64,000 bases of DNA from Verrucomicrobiia bacterium (GTDB taxonomy: Bacteria; Verrucomicrobiota; Verrucomicrobiia; Limisphaerales; DSYF01), in assembly GCA_035765895.1 (NCBI GenBank), contig DASTWL010000008.1, positions 1 to 64,000 of the forward strand. Reading direction: 5' to 3'. Below the pieces are notes generated by a model. It was given only the letters and a program-made list of their open reading frames with translations, had not been told where the DNA came from and searched no databases. This document shows, in pieces, positions 18,645-27,397 of this stretch. Both the position numbers and the translations under genes were made by a program. Position 1 is the first letter of the stretch. Each line of letters opens with the position of its first letter.

Positions 18645-18673
18645 AAGGTAGGCAGCGGACGCCGGACAGTCAA
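18645..18673 (-). promoter_or_regulatory. Promoter of the leuA leader
   Basis: On the minus strand TTGACT (18673-18668) and TACCTT (18650-18645) are separated by exactly 17 bp, a good sigma-70-type match. The leader peptide ATG begins 10 bases after the -10 box, so the transcript would have almost no 5' untranslated region. Confidence 0.6.
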
Positions 18674-18767
18674 AGCGATTCTTGTGCGATGCCGCATGTA
18701 AAAGCGGAGGGACGTTGTGGAAAGGCTGGCAAATTCAGTCCCTGGGGCTTGCCTCCTCCAGGTGGGA

Positions 18768-19463
18768 TTACGCCTCCGGCAACGACAGCAAGCGCCATTG
18801 GCCGGGCTCCAAATCGCCCAACTCGAATTCGCCAAAACGGCTCCGGTGAAGGCGGGTGACTTCGCAGCCCTGACTGCCGAACATGCGCTTGACCTGATGG
18901 TAGCGGCCTTCGGTCAGTTCGAGCCGGGCCTCACGTGGCGAAAGAATTTCCAATTTCGCGGGCCGACAGGGCTTGTCCTCGCCGTCAAGCCGCAGCGTTC
19001 CGGCGGAGAACAACGGCACGAGGGCCGTGGACAAATCCGCATTGACCGTCACCTCGTAAACTTTCGCCACCTTGTGCTTGGGCGATGTCCAGCGATGCAC
19101 CAGTTCGCCGCAATCGGTCAGCAGCAGGACGCCGGTGGCGTCCTTGTCGAGCCGGCCGATGGTGGTCACGGGCGGGTTGCGGCGGCCCCAGCGCGGCGGG
19201 AGCAAATCGTAAACCGTCGGTCCTTCGCCGGCGTCGTGGGAGCAGACGTAGCCCGCGGGTTTGTGCAGCAACGCGAGAATGCCGGCCGGACAATCCACCG
19301 GTTCGCCATCCACATGCACGAGGTCGGGGGCAAATTTTCGGCTCGCATCGATTACCGCTTCACCATGGACCGTGACGCGGCCCTGGCGAATCCAGCTCTT
19401 GGCTTCGCTGCGGCTGCAATAGCCGTAGTTGGCGAGGATTTGATCGAGGCGGCGCGGTTGCAC
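18768..19463 (-). CDS. rsuA: RsuA-family 16S rRNA pseudouridine synthase
   Basis: A 231-aa pseudouridine synthase of the RsuA/RluB/E/F group, which isomerises specific rRNA uridines. It has an N-terminal S4 RNA-binding domain ('RLDQILANYGYCSRSEAKSW'), then the catalytic domain with 'LLHKPAGYVCSHD', the active-site 'TIGRLDKDATGVLLLT' containing the catalytic Asp, and 'LTEGRYHQVKRMFGSQGCEV'. Length and the single S4 domain fit RsuA (position 516 of 16S rRNA in E. coli), but RluE-type specificity cannot be excluded. It follows the RRM protein gene, whose terminator lies between them. Confidence 0.85.
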   Translation of the reverse strand: MQPRRLDQILANYGYCSRSEAKSWIRQGRVTVHGEAVIDASRKFAPDLVHVDGEPVDCPAGILALLHKPAGYVCSHDAGEGPTVYDLLPPRWGRRNPPVTTIGRLDKDATGVLLLTDCGELVHRWTSPKHKVAKVYEVTVNADLSTALVPLFSAGTLRLDGEDKPCRPAKLEILSPREARLELTEGRYHQVKRMFGSQGCEVTRLHRSRFGEFELGDLEPGQWRLLSLPEA

Positions 19464-19510
19464 GCGGGACGAATACCAGAGGCGGCGGTGCGGGCCAACG
19501 CGATTGACAA

Positions 19511-19544
19511 AGAAAAAGCGGAGCCTGAGGAATCAGACTCCGCT
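19511..19544 (-). terminator. Terminator after the RRM protein gene
   Basis: On the minus strand a 13-bp stem (AAGCGGAGTCTGA / TCAGGCTCCGCTT, one wobble pair) with a TTCC tetraloop is followed by TTTCTTT. It starts 20 bp past the RRM gene stop and ends about 50 bp before rsuA. A strong intrinsic terminator. Confidence 0.85.
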
Positions 19545-19564
19545 TGGGTTGAAAAGGCTTTGGC

Positions 19565-19930
19565 TTAGTAGCGTTCGCGGCGTTCGCCGCCGCCACCGCC
19601 ACGGAAATCGCGGCGCGGGCCACGGTCACCGCCACGGAATCCACCACCACCACCACCACCACCACCACCCGGAGGGCGATCTTCGCGCGGACGGGCAATG
19701 TTGACGGTCAAGGGGCGGCCATCGAGTTGGGCGCCGTGCATGGCTTCAATCGCCTTCTGGGCTTCCTCGGGGGTGCTCATGGTGACGAACCCGAAGCCGC
19801 GGGGGCGGCCCGTCATGCGGTCCATCATCAGGTTGGTTTCCAGCACGGTGCCGTGGGCGGCAAACGCGTCCTGGAGGTCGTTCTCAGTGGTTTTGAAGGA
19901 AAGATTTCCTACAAACAACTTGGTGCTCAT
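19565..19930 (-). CDS. Glycine-rich RRM RNA-binding protein
   Basis: A 121-aa RNA-binding protein with one RNA recognition motif (residues 1-80): RNP2 'KLFVGNLSF' and RNP1 'RGFGFVTM'. The C-terminal tail is disordered and Gly/Arg-rich, with a run of ten Gly followed by RGG-like repeats. The architecture matches cyanobacterial and verrucomicrobial Rbp proteins, which act as RNA chaperones, often in cold. The poly-Gly run is coded by a GGT/GGC triplet repeat (CCACCACC on the plus strand). It is flanked by its own terminator, so likely monocistronic. No clear promoter was identified; long untranslated leaders are common for such genes. Confidence 0.92.
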   Translation of the reverse strand: MSTKLFVGNLSFKTTENDLQDAFAAHGTVLETNLMMDRMTGRPRGFGFVTMSTPEEAQKAIEAMHGAQLDGRPLTVNIARPREDRPPGGGGGGGGGGFRGGDRGPRRDFRGGGGGERRERY

Positions 19931-20277
19931 TTGATCTTACTGTCGGCGACTAACCTTGCTTTCTCCACACTGTTCCCGACTGCCGGGTTTCAAATCATCA
20001 CTGAACGGAGTTCACTTGAAGATTCACCATGCCGTGGAAGCAACTAGCTATCTACCAGACGGGCTGACGCTGACAGGCCCGGCCGAAAAATGCAAGCACC
20101 ATTCGCGCAGCTTTTTGCGACCATAAATTGTCCACTGGGCGGGCCGCAAATGCCCGCCGGGCCGGGACTTCGGCCCAAGGCAACCCCCGTTAAAGCGGGG
20201 TTAATCAGCGTATCAGCGAACCGACTATCTGTGGGCGCCGCTTGGCGTAACTCCCTTGCTTCGTGTAAACTGCCCGC
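19931..20277. promoter_or_regulatory. Divergent region before cydAB with clustered hairpins
   Basis: About 350 bp between the RRM gene and cydA. Three inverted repeats stand in a row around 20130-20205: GGCGGGC/GCCCGCC, GGGCCG/CGGCCC and CCCCG/CGGGG. A promoter-like TTGGCG (20242-20247), 18 bp, TAAACT (20266-20271) sits just before the cydA start, leaving only 9 bases to its ATG. No known regulator site was recognised. Confidence 0.4.
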
Positions 20278-20280
20278 GTG

Positions 20281-21645
20281 ATGGATGTTTTGACGTTATC
20301 CCGCATCCAGTTCGCGGCGACCTGTTCGTTTCATTATCTTTATCCGCCCCTGAGCATCGGGTTGGGGGTGGCCCTCGTCATCATGGAGGCCTTGTGGCTC
20401 AAGACGGGCCAGACCATCTACCATCAGATGGCCCGTTTCTGGACCAAGATTTTTGCGCTGACGTTTGCCATTGGGGTGGCGACGGGCATCGTGCTCGAAT
20501 TCGAGTTCGGCACCAACTGGGCCACCTACTCGCGATACGTTGGGGACGTGTTCGGCAGCGCGCTGGCGGCGGAGGGCATTTTCGCGTTCTTCCTCGAATC
20601 CGGTTTTCTGGCGGTGCTGTTGTTCGGCTGGAACAAGGTCAGCCGCGGCGTGCACTTCTTTGCGACGTGCATGGTTTGCCTGGGGGCCCATTTCAGCGCC
20701 ATCTGGATCATCGTTGCCAATTCCTGGCAGCAGACCCCGGCGGGATTCCACATTGTGGGCGAGGGGCTGCGCGCCCGGGCGGAGATCACTGACTTTTGGG
20801 CGATGGTTTTCAACCCCTCCTCGATGGACCGGTTGTCCCACACCTTGTGCGGGGCCTGGCAGGCGGGGGCGTTTCTGGTGGTCAGCGTGAGCGCGTGGTA
20901 TCTGCTCAAGCGGCGGCACGAAGCGTTCGCCCGGCAGTCGCTCAAGGTCGGGCTCGGCATGGCGCTCGTGGCATCCGTGCTGCAAATCGTGACGGGCCAC
21001 GAAAGCGCCATGGGCGTCATCGAGAATCAGCCGGCCAAAATGGCGGCCTTCGAGGGGCATTACGAAACACAGGAAATGCCCATGTATCTGTTCGGCTGGG
21101 TGGATGAACAATCGGAGCGCGTTGAAGCCGGACTTGCGCTGCCCAAACCCATGAGCCGGATGATTCTTGGCTCTGACCAGCCCATCAAGGGATTGAACGA
21201 ATTCGCCCCGGCAGACCGGCCGCCGGTCAACGCGTCGTTTCAGTTTTATCACGGCATGATTGCCATCGGCATGGCGTTGATGGCCATCGCGGTTTTGGGC
21301 GTGGTGCAATGGTGGCGGGGCCGCCTGTTCCAGCAACGCTGGCTGCTGTGGCTGATGGTGCTTTCCGTGATCGGCCCGCAGCTGGCCAACCAGTTTGGCT
21401 GGTTCGCCGCCGAGGTCGGCCGGCAGCCCTGGGTGGTTTATGGCTTGCTGCGCACCTCCGCCGGCCTGTCCGCGGCGGTCAAGGCCAACGTCGTGCTGAC
21501 GTCGCTCATCATGTTCACTCTGATTTACCTGCTGCTTTTTGCCGCGTTCGTTTATTTGCTGAACGACAAAATCCAGCACGGTCCCGATGAGGCGGACCTG
21601 CAACCGCACGGCAAGCTGGCCCTGCCGCTGAAGGACAAGGCATGA
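20281..21645 (+). CDS. cydA: Cytochrome bd ubiquinol oxidase subunit I
   Basis: CydA, about 454 aa. Haem ligands expected from the family are visible: His18 in 'CSFHYLYPPLSIGLG' and His187 in 'RLSHTLCGAW'. The quinol-site region 'ENQPAKMAAFEGHYETQE' is present. The loop after it is short, as in the short-Q-loop class of Bacillus type rather than the 522-aa E. coli form. The enzyme oxidises quinol and reduces oxygen to water with high affinity, so it fits microaerobic respiration. GTG at 20278 immediately precedes the chosen ATG. It overlaps cydB by 4 bp. No cydX-like or cydCD genes are nearby. Confidence 0.95.
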   Translation: MDVLTLSRIQFAATCSFHYLYPPLSIGLGVALVIMEALWLKTGQTIYHQMARFWTKIFALTFAIGVATGIVLEFEFGTNWATYSRYVGDVFGSALAAEGIFAFFLESGFLAVLLFGWNKVSRGVHFFATCMVCLGAHFSAIWIIVANSWQQTPAGFHIVGEGLRARAEITDFWAMVFNPSSMDRLSHTLCGAWQAGAFLVVSVSAWYLLKRRHEAFARQSLKVGLGMALVASVLQIVTGHESAMGVIENQPAKMAAFEGHYETQEMPMYLFGWVDEQSERVEAGLALPKPMSRMILGSDQPIKGLNEFAPADRPPVNASFQFYHGMIAIGMALMAIAVLGVVQWWRGRLFQQRWLLWLMVLSVIGPQLANQFGWFAAEVGRQPWVVYGLLRTSAGLSAAVKANVVLTSLIMFTLIYLLLFAAFVYLLNDKIQHGPDEADLQPHGKLALPLKDKA

Positions 21646-22676
21646 ATTACCCTGACTGGCTCGATTTGAACGCGGTGTGGTTCGTCCTCGTGGGCGTGCT
21701 GTTCACGGGTTATGCGCTGCTCGATGGTTTTGATCTCGGCGTGGGGGCCTTGCATCTGTTCACGAAAAAGGATGACGAGCGCCGCATCATGCTCAACGCC
21801 ATCGGCCCGGTCTGGGATGGCAACGAAGTCTGGCTGGTGACCGGTGGCGGCGCGCTTTTTGCCGCGTTCCCGGCGGTGTATGCGACGGTGTTCTCCGGTT
21901 TTTACCTGGCCTTCATGCTGTTGCTGGTCGCGCTCATTTTTCGCGCCGTGGCCATTGAATTTCGCAGCAAACAGCCGATGCGCTGGTGGCGGCAGATGTG
22001 GGATGTCGGCTTTGCGACGGGCAGCGTGTTGTCCAGTTTCCTGATCGGCGTCGCCATGGGCAACATCGCCTGGGGCATTCCCATCGATGCGCACGGTGAG
22101 TTTGCCGGCACGTTTCTGGGGCTGCTGAACCCCTACGCCATACTGCTGGGCGTCACCACCGTGGCGCTGTTCACGATGCACGGCGCGCTCTACGTGGTGA
22201 TGAAAACCGAGGGCGAACTGCACGACAAGGTGCGCGGCTGGGTCAACAACTGCATCATCTTTTTCATCATCTGCTACGCCGTGACCACCATGGCCACGCT
22301 GCTCTACGTGCCGCACATGGCGGCGCGGGTGCGGGCGCATCCGTGGTTGTTCAGCGTGGCGCTCGCCAACATGCTCGCCATTGCGAACATCCCGCGGGAG
22401 ATTCATCACGGCCGGGATTTCAACGCCTTCCTTTCCTCCTGTGCGGCCATGATTGCACTCATGACCTTGTTCGGCCTGGAAATGTTCCCGCACATGGTGT
22501 TGAGCAACCCCGACGCGGCCAACAGCCTGACCATTTACAACGCCGCCTCCTCGCGCAAGACCCTTGGCATCATGCTGACGATCGCCCTGATCGGCGTGCC
22601 GATTGTGCTGACTTACACGGTGAGCATTTACTGGATTTTCCGCGGCAAGGTGAAGCTCGACAAAACGAGTTACTGA
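21642..22676 (+). CDS. cydB: Cytochrome bd ubiquinol oxidase subunit II
   Basis: CydB, 344 aa, with about eight or nine membrane helices. Family hallmarks: 'VLFTGYALLDGFDLGVGALH' near the N-terminus, 'IGPVWDGNEVWLVTGGGALF', and 'PYAILLGVTTVALFTMHGA'. The start overlaps the cydA stop (ATGA), so the two are translationally coupled. The next gene downstream converges from the other strand, so the operon is just cydAB. Confidence 0.95.
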   Translation: MNYPDWLDLNAVWFVLVGVLFTGYALLDGFDLGVGALHLFTKKDDERRIMLNAIGPVWDGNEVWLVTGGGALFAAFPAVYATVFSGFYLAFMLLLVALIFRAVAIEFRSKQPMRWWRQMWDVGFATGSVLSSFLIGVAMGNIAWGIPIDAHGEFAGTFLGLLNPYAILLGVTTVALFTMHGALYVVMKTEGELHDKVRGWVNNCIIFFIICYAVTTMATLLYVPHMAARVRAHPWLFSVALANMLAIANIPREIHHGRDFNAFLSSCAAMIALMTLFGLEMFPHMVLSNPDAANSLTIYNAASSRKTLGIMLTIALIGVPIVLTYTVSIYWIFRGKVKLDKTSY

Positions 22677-22773
22677 ATGCGGGGAAGGCTCGAACTGCCT
22701 GGTCGTGGATGGCCGGAGCTTGAGCCGGGAGAGGTTGTTCGTTTCCGGACGTCCGCGGCAACGCGGGCCGTCT

Positions 22774-23103
22774 TCAGTCCACCGCGAGCAATTCCACCTC
22801 GAAGATCAACGTCGCGTTCGGGGGAATGCAGCCGGGGTAGCCCTGTTCGCCGTAGGCCAGCGGGGCAGGAATCGTCAGTTTCACCTTGTCACCCACGCGC
22901 ATCGTCGCGACGCCCTGATCCCAGCCCGCAATGACCTGGCCCGCCCCAAGCACAAACTGGAACGGGTCGTTGCGGTCCACCGAGCTGTCGAACTTCTCGC
23001 CGGTGGTGAGCCAGCCGGTGTAATGCACCGTGACCGCGGCGCCCCGGCGCGCGGCCGGACCGTTGCCGGTCGTGAGTTTTTCGATTTGTAGTGCCGTGGC
23101 CAT
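22774..23103 (-). CDS. FKBP-type peptidyl-prolyl cis-trans isomerase
   Basis: A 109-aa single FKBP domain without signal peptide, so cytoplasmic. It catalyses proline isomerisation in protein folding. Typical elements are '[18 protein letters not shown]', '[22 protein letters not shown]' and '[29 protein letters not shown]'. The length equals the minimal FKBP12-like domain. On the same strand, about 50 bp downstream of an uncharacterised gene, possibly transcribed with it. Confidence 0.93.
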   Translation of the reverse strand: MATALQIEKLTTGNGPAARRGAAVTVHYTGWLTTGEKFDSSVDRNDPFQFVLGAGQVIAGWDQGVATMRVGDKVKLTIPAPLAYGEQGYPGCIPPNATLIFEVELLAVD

Positions 23104-23157
23104 GCGTCAGTGTCGTGTGTCGATGATGCGCGCGTCAATGTCCGGTTCCGCGCCGTC

Positions 23158-23868
23158 TCAGGCCGCGACGGCGGCCGGTTTCTGCGCCTTGAGCGGCCGC
23201 AGCACCTTGACCGGTTCCGGCGTCTTGTAATGTCGTTTCAAGCCCGCCTCGCTCAACATCCCGGCCGGCACCCGCGCGACAAATTCCGGGAAGCTCCGTT
23301 CCACGCGGTCGCGCAGGAGCTTCTGGCCCTGCTTCGAGGCCCAAAACTCTTCCTCCACCTTGGCCACCGCGATGCCGGCTTCCTCGGCGGAAAGATTCTC
23401 GCGTTTGGCCAGCAGCCAGACCAGTTCCGGATCGCCGGGCAGGCTCACGGGGAAGGGGACAAACTTCAGCGTCACCTCCGGCTCGCCGTCGCCGTCTTCG
23501 CCCAACGGACGCACCTTGATGTGGCCCTGGAATTGCGAGCCATCCGGGAGCGCCACCTCGACCGCCAGCGCCTTTTCCTTCCGGTCGGGCTTGACGGTGA
23601 TGTCACCGTTGCCGAACGACGCGGCGAGTTGCAGGCGCACGTCATCGATCGATTTCTCCTCCAGATCGGGCAGCTCGACGCGGTCGCAAAACTTTTCAAA
23701 CGCCGTGACGCGGGACTTGGCCTTCAGCTCCTGCTCCACCGCCTCGTAGATCCGTCCGGCGATTTCCGGATCGGGCGCGGCCTTGGGCAGCACGCGCTTC
23801 AGCAGTTCCAGCAACGCGGCTTCGTCGTTCTTCTTCGGCTTGGATGAATTTTTCGTTTTCTTGCTCAT
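23158..23868 (-). CDS. Uncharacterised soluble protein, 236 aa
   Basis: A 236-aa protein that I do not recognise. The N-terminus is Lys-rich and probably disordered ('SKKTKNSSKPKKNDE'); a helical segment follows, then a beta-rich middle with 'ITVKPDRKEKALAVEVALPD' and 'GHIKVRPL'. The C-terminal part is basic. The start at 23868 was preferred because the longer ORF adds a low-complexity extension. Good codon bias argues that the gene is real. It lies upstream of the FKBP gene on the same strand. Function unknown. Confidence 0.65.
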   Translation of the reverse strand: MSKKTKNSSKPKKNDEAALLELLKRVLPKAAPDPEIAGRIYEAVEQELKAKSRVTAFEKFCDRVELPDLEEKSIDDVRLQLAASFGNGDITVKPDRKEKALAVEVALPDGSQFQGHIKVRPLGEDGDGEPEVTLKFVPFPVSLPGDPELVWLLAKRENLSAEEAGIAVAKVEEEFWASKQGQKLLRDRVERSFPEFVARVPAGMLSEAGLKRHYKTPEPVKVLRPLKAQKPAAVAA

Positions 23869-24081
23869 GATGCGGCCAACACGGGCCGCTGTTTTGCCTG
23901 AACCGGCGGCGCATCGCAACCGGGTTCTGAAAATATTTTCAAATTTGAAACTCAAGAAATCAGGAAGGGCTGAATTCGCGCTCCCGCCAAGGAACCCGTG
24001 CTGACCGCCGGTGGAGCCGGGCGGTTGTTCAGTTGCAAACCTGCCGGCCGAAATGCCTCCCGATTCCCGGGGCCAGATCAA

Positions 24082-24561
24082 TCAGGAAACGTTTACCACC
24101 CGGTATTTGTTCTGCGAGCCGGGCAGGGTGAGCTTGAGCACGTCGCCCTGTTTTTTGCCCGCCAGTTGCGCACCCAGCGGCGATTGGGGCGTGATGACGA
24201 GAATCTCGTGCCCGCCGAAGGCCACCTCCGTGCCGCCGGCACGCGGGCCGATGAAGTAAAAGCTCCGCTCGCGGCCCTGTTCGAGTTCGACCAGCGCCCC
24301 GACGTCAATTGGGTCGCCGGGCTGGAACGCACGCGCCCCGAGCTTCTGAAACTCCTGCACGGCGGCTTCGAGCTCGGCGATCTGCCGGGACTGGCCGCGC
24401 GCGAGATACGAGGCTTCGAGCCCGCGGGTGTCGTATTTGTTCTCGGCCTTGCTGGATTCATGCGTCGCCTCGGCGCGCGAGGCGTGGGCGGCGTTGAGGT
24501 AAACCTGCAACTCCTCGCCCAGCCGGGCGACGATGGCTTCAATGACCGCTGGTTTGTTCAT
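24082..24561 (-). CDS. GreA/GreB-type transcription factor
   Basis: A 159-aa protein of the GreA/GreB family. It has an N-terminal helical coiled-coil part (residues 1-75) with the Gre-like 'SRAEATHESSKAENKYDTRG' region, and a C-terminal FKBP-like Gre domain with 'GALVELEQGRERSFYFIGP' and 'ITPQSPLGAQLAGKKQGDVL'. The last motif is the family signature. The acidic coiled-coil tip needed for transcript cleavage in true GreA is not clearly conserved, so it may be a divergent Gre-like factor that binds in the RNA polymerase secondary channel. It stands alone, with DMT transporter and uncharacterised genes either side. Confidence 0.82.
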   Translation of the reverse strand: MNKPAVIEAIVARLGEELQVYLNAAHASRAEATHESSKAENKYDTRGLEASYLARGQSRQIAELEAAVQEFQKLGARAFQPGDPIDVGALVELEQGRERSFYFIGPRAGGTEVAFGGHEILVITPQSPLGAQLAGKKQGDVLKLTLPGSQNKYRVVNVS

Positions 24562-24689
24562 GCAAATTTACGGGCCGCAGCCGCAATGGGGGAAAAGTTT
24601 TACGCGAACGGCGCCAATGGTGGCCAATGCAAAATCAATTCGTGAAAATTCGCGCCATGGGCGCAACCCCGGTTTGCGCTTGTCGGATT

Positions 24690-25586
24690 TCATCCCAGCA
24701 GCGTGATGACGATGCCCGCGAGCACACCCAGCACGGCCAGCACCTTGCGCCGGTTGCACACCTCGCCGAAGAACAGCAGCCCGCCCGTGAACGCCACCAG
24801 CGTGTTGCCGCGCCGCAGGCTGGCCACGAGGGAAATCAACGCCGCCGGATCGCGCAACGCGCTGAAGTAAACGTAATCCGACACCAGCAGCGCCAGCGTC
24901 AGCCCGACAATGCTCCAGCGCCAGTGGAATTCGTGGCGGGTCCACCAGCGCAGCTTCCAGCCGATGGCCAGCGGCAGGAACAGCAGCGCCAGGTAAATCG
25001 AAAACCACGCCTGCACCGTGGGCGCGTCAAAGCCCGCCCGGCCCAGCAGGTATTTGTCGTAAAGCGTGCTCGCCGCGCCCAGCAGCATCCCGAGCACCGC
25101 CCAGCCCACCCACTTGTTGCGGTGAAAATGGATTCCCTCACGCTGCCCCGCCACCGACAACACCAGGAACGAACCGAGCGTCACCGCGATGCCCACCATT
25201 TCCAGCGCCGTCGGCCGTTCGCCGAGGATGAGCAGGGCGCCAAAGAGCGTCCACACCGGTGCGGTGGCGCGGATGGGCGAGGCGATGGAGAGTGGCAGAT
25301 GTTTCAACGCGAAATAGGTGGCCACCCACGAGCACGCCACGATGAATGATTTCAACGCCAGTTGCAGGTGCTGCGGTGCGGACAGCGGCGCGACCGTGAA
25401 CATCGCCGGCAGCAGCTGCGGCTGGGCGCGTTGCAGGAGGATGAGCGTGCCCCACAATCCGGCGCTGACCACGTTCGCGAGAAACAACACCGGCAGCACG
25501 GCGTTCTGGTGGACAGCGTGCTTGGTGCAAAGTTCATAGAGGCCGAGAAAAAACGCGGCGACGAGGCTGGCGACAACCCAATGCAT
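24690..25586 (-). CDS. EamA-family (DMT) transporter
   Basis: A 298-aa integral membrane protein with about ten helices in two EamA repeats. The first starts 'VVASLVAAFFLGLYELCTKH'; the second includes 'WAVLGMLLGAASTLYDKYLL'. The motif 'SIASPIRATAPVWTLFGALLILGERPT' is typical of the drug/metabolite transporter superfamily. Substrate unknown. No regulatory or enzyme gene adjoins it. A second EamA protein in the window (59254-60177) is only distantly similar. Confidence 0.82.
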   Translation of the reverse strand: MHWVVASLVAAFFLGLYELCTKHAVHQNAVLPVLFLANVVSAGLWGTLILLQRAQPQLLPAMFTVAPLSAPQHLQLALKSFIVACSWVATYFALKHLPLSIASPIRATAPVWTLFGALLILGERPTALEMVGIAVTLGSFLVLSVAGQREGIHFHRNKWVGWAVLGMLLGAASTLYDKYLLGRAGFDAPTVQAWFSIYLALLFLPLAIGWKLRWWTRHEFHWRWSIVGLTLALLVSDYVYFSALRDPAALISLVASLRRGNTLVAFTGGLLFFGEVCNRRKVLAVLGVLAGIVITLLG

Positions 25587-25784
25587 CGAAGGCGGCGAAG
25601 TGTGGCAGCGTCAGCTTCTGAGGCAAGTGCAGACATGCAAATGGGCCATTGACGCCGATTGATTTGCCAATAGTCTTTCCCACTCGTCGCCGCAGGCAGT
25701 ATTCAGCGCCCCGGCTCCTGCGGGGTTGTATCCAATCTCCCTCCGTTCAGTGACGGCCATTTGGCCGGCGAACAATTTGTTTCC

Positions 25785-27395
25785 ATGCTCAACATTCGTG
25801 AACTGAAAATGACGCTCGGCGGGCGCACGCTCTTCGAGAATGCCTCCTTTGGTGTCAACTACGGCGACCGCGTCGCACTCGTCGGCCCGAACGGCGCGGG
25901 CAAGACGACGCTCTTCTCCATCATCCTCAGGCAGCGCGCACCCGACGCCGGCGTCGTGGAACGCGATGAATGGACCATGGTCGGTTATCTCCCGCAGGAA
26001 GGTGAAGCGCACGGCGACGAAACCATTCTCGATGTCGCCACGGGCCGCGTGGAGGAATTGCCGCAACTCGAGGCGCGCCTGCATGAACTGGAGAAGGCGG
26101 GCGATGTTTCGTCACCCGAATACCTCGAAGCACACGCGAAACACGACAAGTTGAATGATCCGGAAGTCGAGACAAAGGCGAAGAAGATGTTGCGTGGCCT
26201 GGGCTATCGCGATTCAGACTTCAACCGCAAGGCCAGGGAAATGAGCGGTGGCTGGATCATGCGGGCGCGTCTGGCACGGTTGCTGGTCATGGAGCCGGAC
26301 CTCCTGCTGCTCGACGAACCGACAAACCACCTCGATTTGATGGCGTTGCTCTGGTTGCAAAATTACCTGAAGAACTATTCCGGCGCCGTGCTGCTCATTT
26401 CCCATGACCGCGAGTTTATGGACGAGATCATCACGCAGGTGCACGAGATCTCCGAGAAGAAGCTCATCGCTTACACGGGCAATTACTCCGATTACCTCCG
26501 CCAGCGCGAGGAGCGTTACGAACAGCAGCTGGCCGCCTACAACAACCAGCAGAAGGAGATCAAGGCGTTGCAGGAATTTGCCGACCGTTTCCGCTCGGTG
26601 ACCTCGAAGGCGTCTCAGGCGATGGCCAAGCTCAAGCAGATCGAGCGCATGGAACTCATCGAGAAGCCGCTCGCGCCGCGCAAACCGTTCCGCTTCCAGA
26701 TTCCGCCGCCGCCACGCGGTGGCCAGCGCGCCGCGACGCTCAAGGGCATTCACATGGCCTATGGCGCGACCAAGGTCTATCAGGGGCTTGATCTCCAGAT
26801 CGAACGCGGTGAGCGCACGGTGCTCGTCGGGCCCAATGGCGCGGGGAAGTCCACGCTGCTCAAGATTCTGGCGGGTGTCGTGGAATTCCAGCAGGGCGAG
26901 CGCGACCTCGGACACAACGCGAAGATCGGTTACTTCAGCCAGCATCGCGCTGCCACGCTCGACCCCGAGCGTTCCGTGCTGGACGAAGTCATCGCCAGCG
27001 CGCCCATGATGCGGGATGACGAAGCGCGCGCCGTGCTCGGCTCCTTCATGTTTCGCAAGGACGACATTTTCAAGCAGACCAAGGTGCTCAGCGGTGGCGA
27101 GAAGAGCCGTTTGAATCTCGTGAAGTTTCTCGTGGACCCGCCGAATCTCCTGCTCATGGACGAGCCCACGACGCACTTGGACATCCACACGGTCGAATCG
27201 CTCACGCTGGCGCTCGAGCGTTACGAAGGCACGCTCGTCTTCATCTCCCACGACGTGCATTTCATCCGCAAGCTTGCGACGAAGGTGCTGCACGTGAACG
27301 CCGGCCAGGTCTCGATTTATGCCGGTGGCTACGACTATTTCCTGGAGAAGACCAACGCCCTCGAAGACGCCCGCGCCGCTCTGACGGCGGCTTAA
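25785..27395 (+). CDS. ABC-F family ATPase
   Basis: A 536-aa ABC-F protein: two ABC ATPase domains in tandem without membrane helices, acting on the ribosome as translation factors in this family. Walker A motifs are 'GPNGAGKTT' and 'GPNGAGKST'; Walker B are 'DLLLLDEPTNHLD' and 'NLLLMDEPTTHLD', both with catalytic Glu; signatures are 'MSGGWIMRARLA' and 'LSGGEKSRLNL'. A charged linker around residues 240-310 contains the interdomain P-site motif. There is no Uup-like C-terminal extension. Subgroup (EttA, YbiT or other) cannot be fixed by eye. The ATG at 25785 is preferred to the TTG at 25761. Confidence 0.9.
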   Translation: MLNIRELKMTLGGRTLFENASFGVNYGDRVALVGPNGAGKTTLFSIILRQRAPDAGVVERDEWTMVGYLPQEGEAHGDETILDVATGRVEELPQLEARLHELEKAGDVSSPEYLEAHAKHDKLNDPEVETKAKKMLRGLGYRDSDFNRKAREMSGGWIMRARLARLLVMEPDLLLLDEPTNHLDLMALLWLQNYLKNYSGAVLLISHDREFMDEIITQVHEISEKKLIAYTGNYSDYLRQREERYEQQLAAYNNQQKEIKALQEFADRFRSVTSKASQAMAKLKQIERMELIEKPLAPRKPFRFQIPPPPRGGQRAATLKGIHMAYGATKVYQGLDLQIERGERTVLVGPNGAGKSTLLKILAGVVEFQQGERDLGHNAKIGYFSQHRAATLDPERSVLDEVIASAPMMRDDEARAVLGSFMFRKDDIFKQTKVLSGGEKSRLNLVKFLVDPPNLLLMDEPTTHLDIHTVESLTLALERYEGTLVFISHDVHFIRKLATKVLHVNAGQVSIYAGGYDYFLEKTNALEDARAALTAA

Positions 27396-27397
27396 GA

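Noticed and set aside
19630-19675. CRISPR or tandem satellite from the CCA-triplet run
   Set aside because: The triplet repeat encodes the poly-Gly tail of the RRM protein in frame.
26214-27293. 359-codon minus-strand ORF opposite the ABC-F gene
   Set aside because: The plus strand has complete Walker and signature motifs; this frame has only Arg/Leu/His-rich shadow composition.
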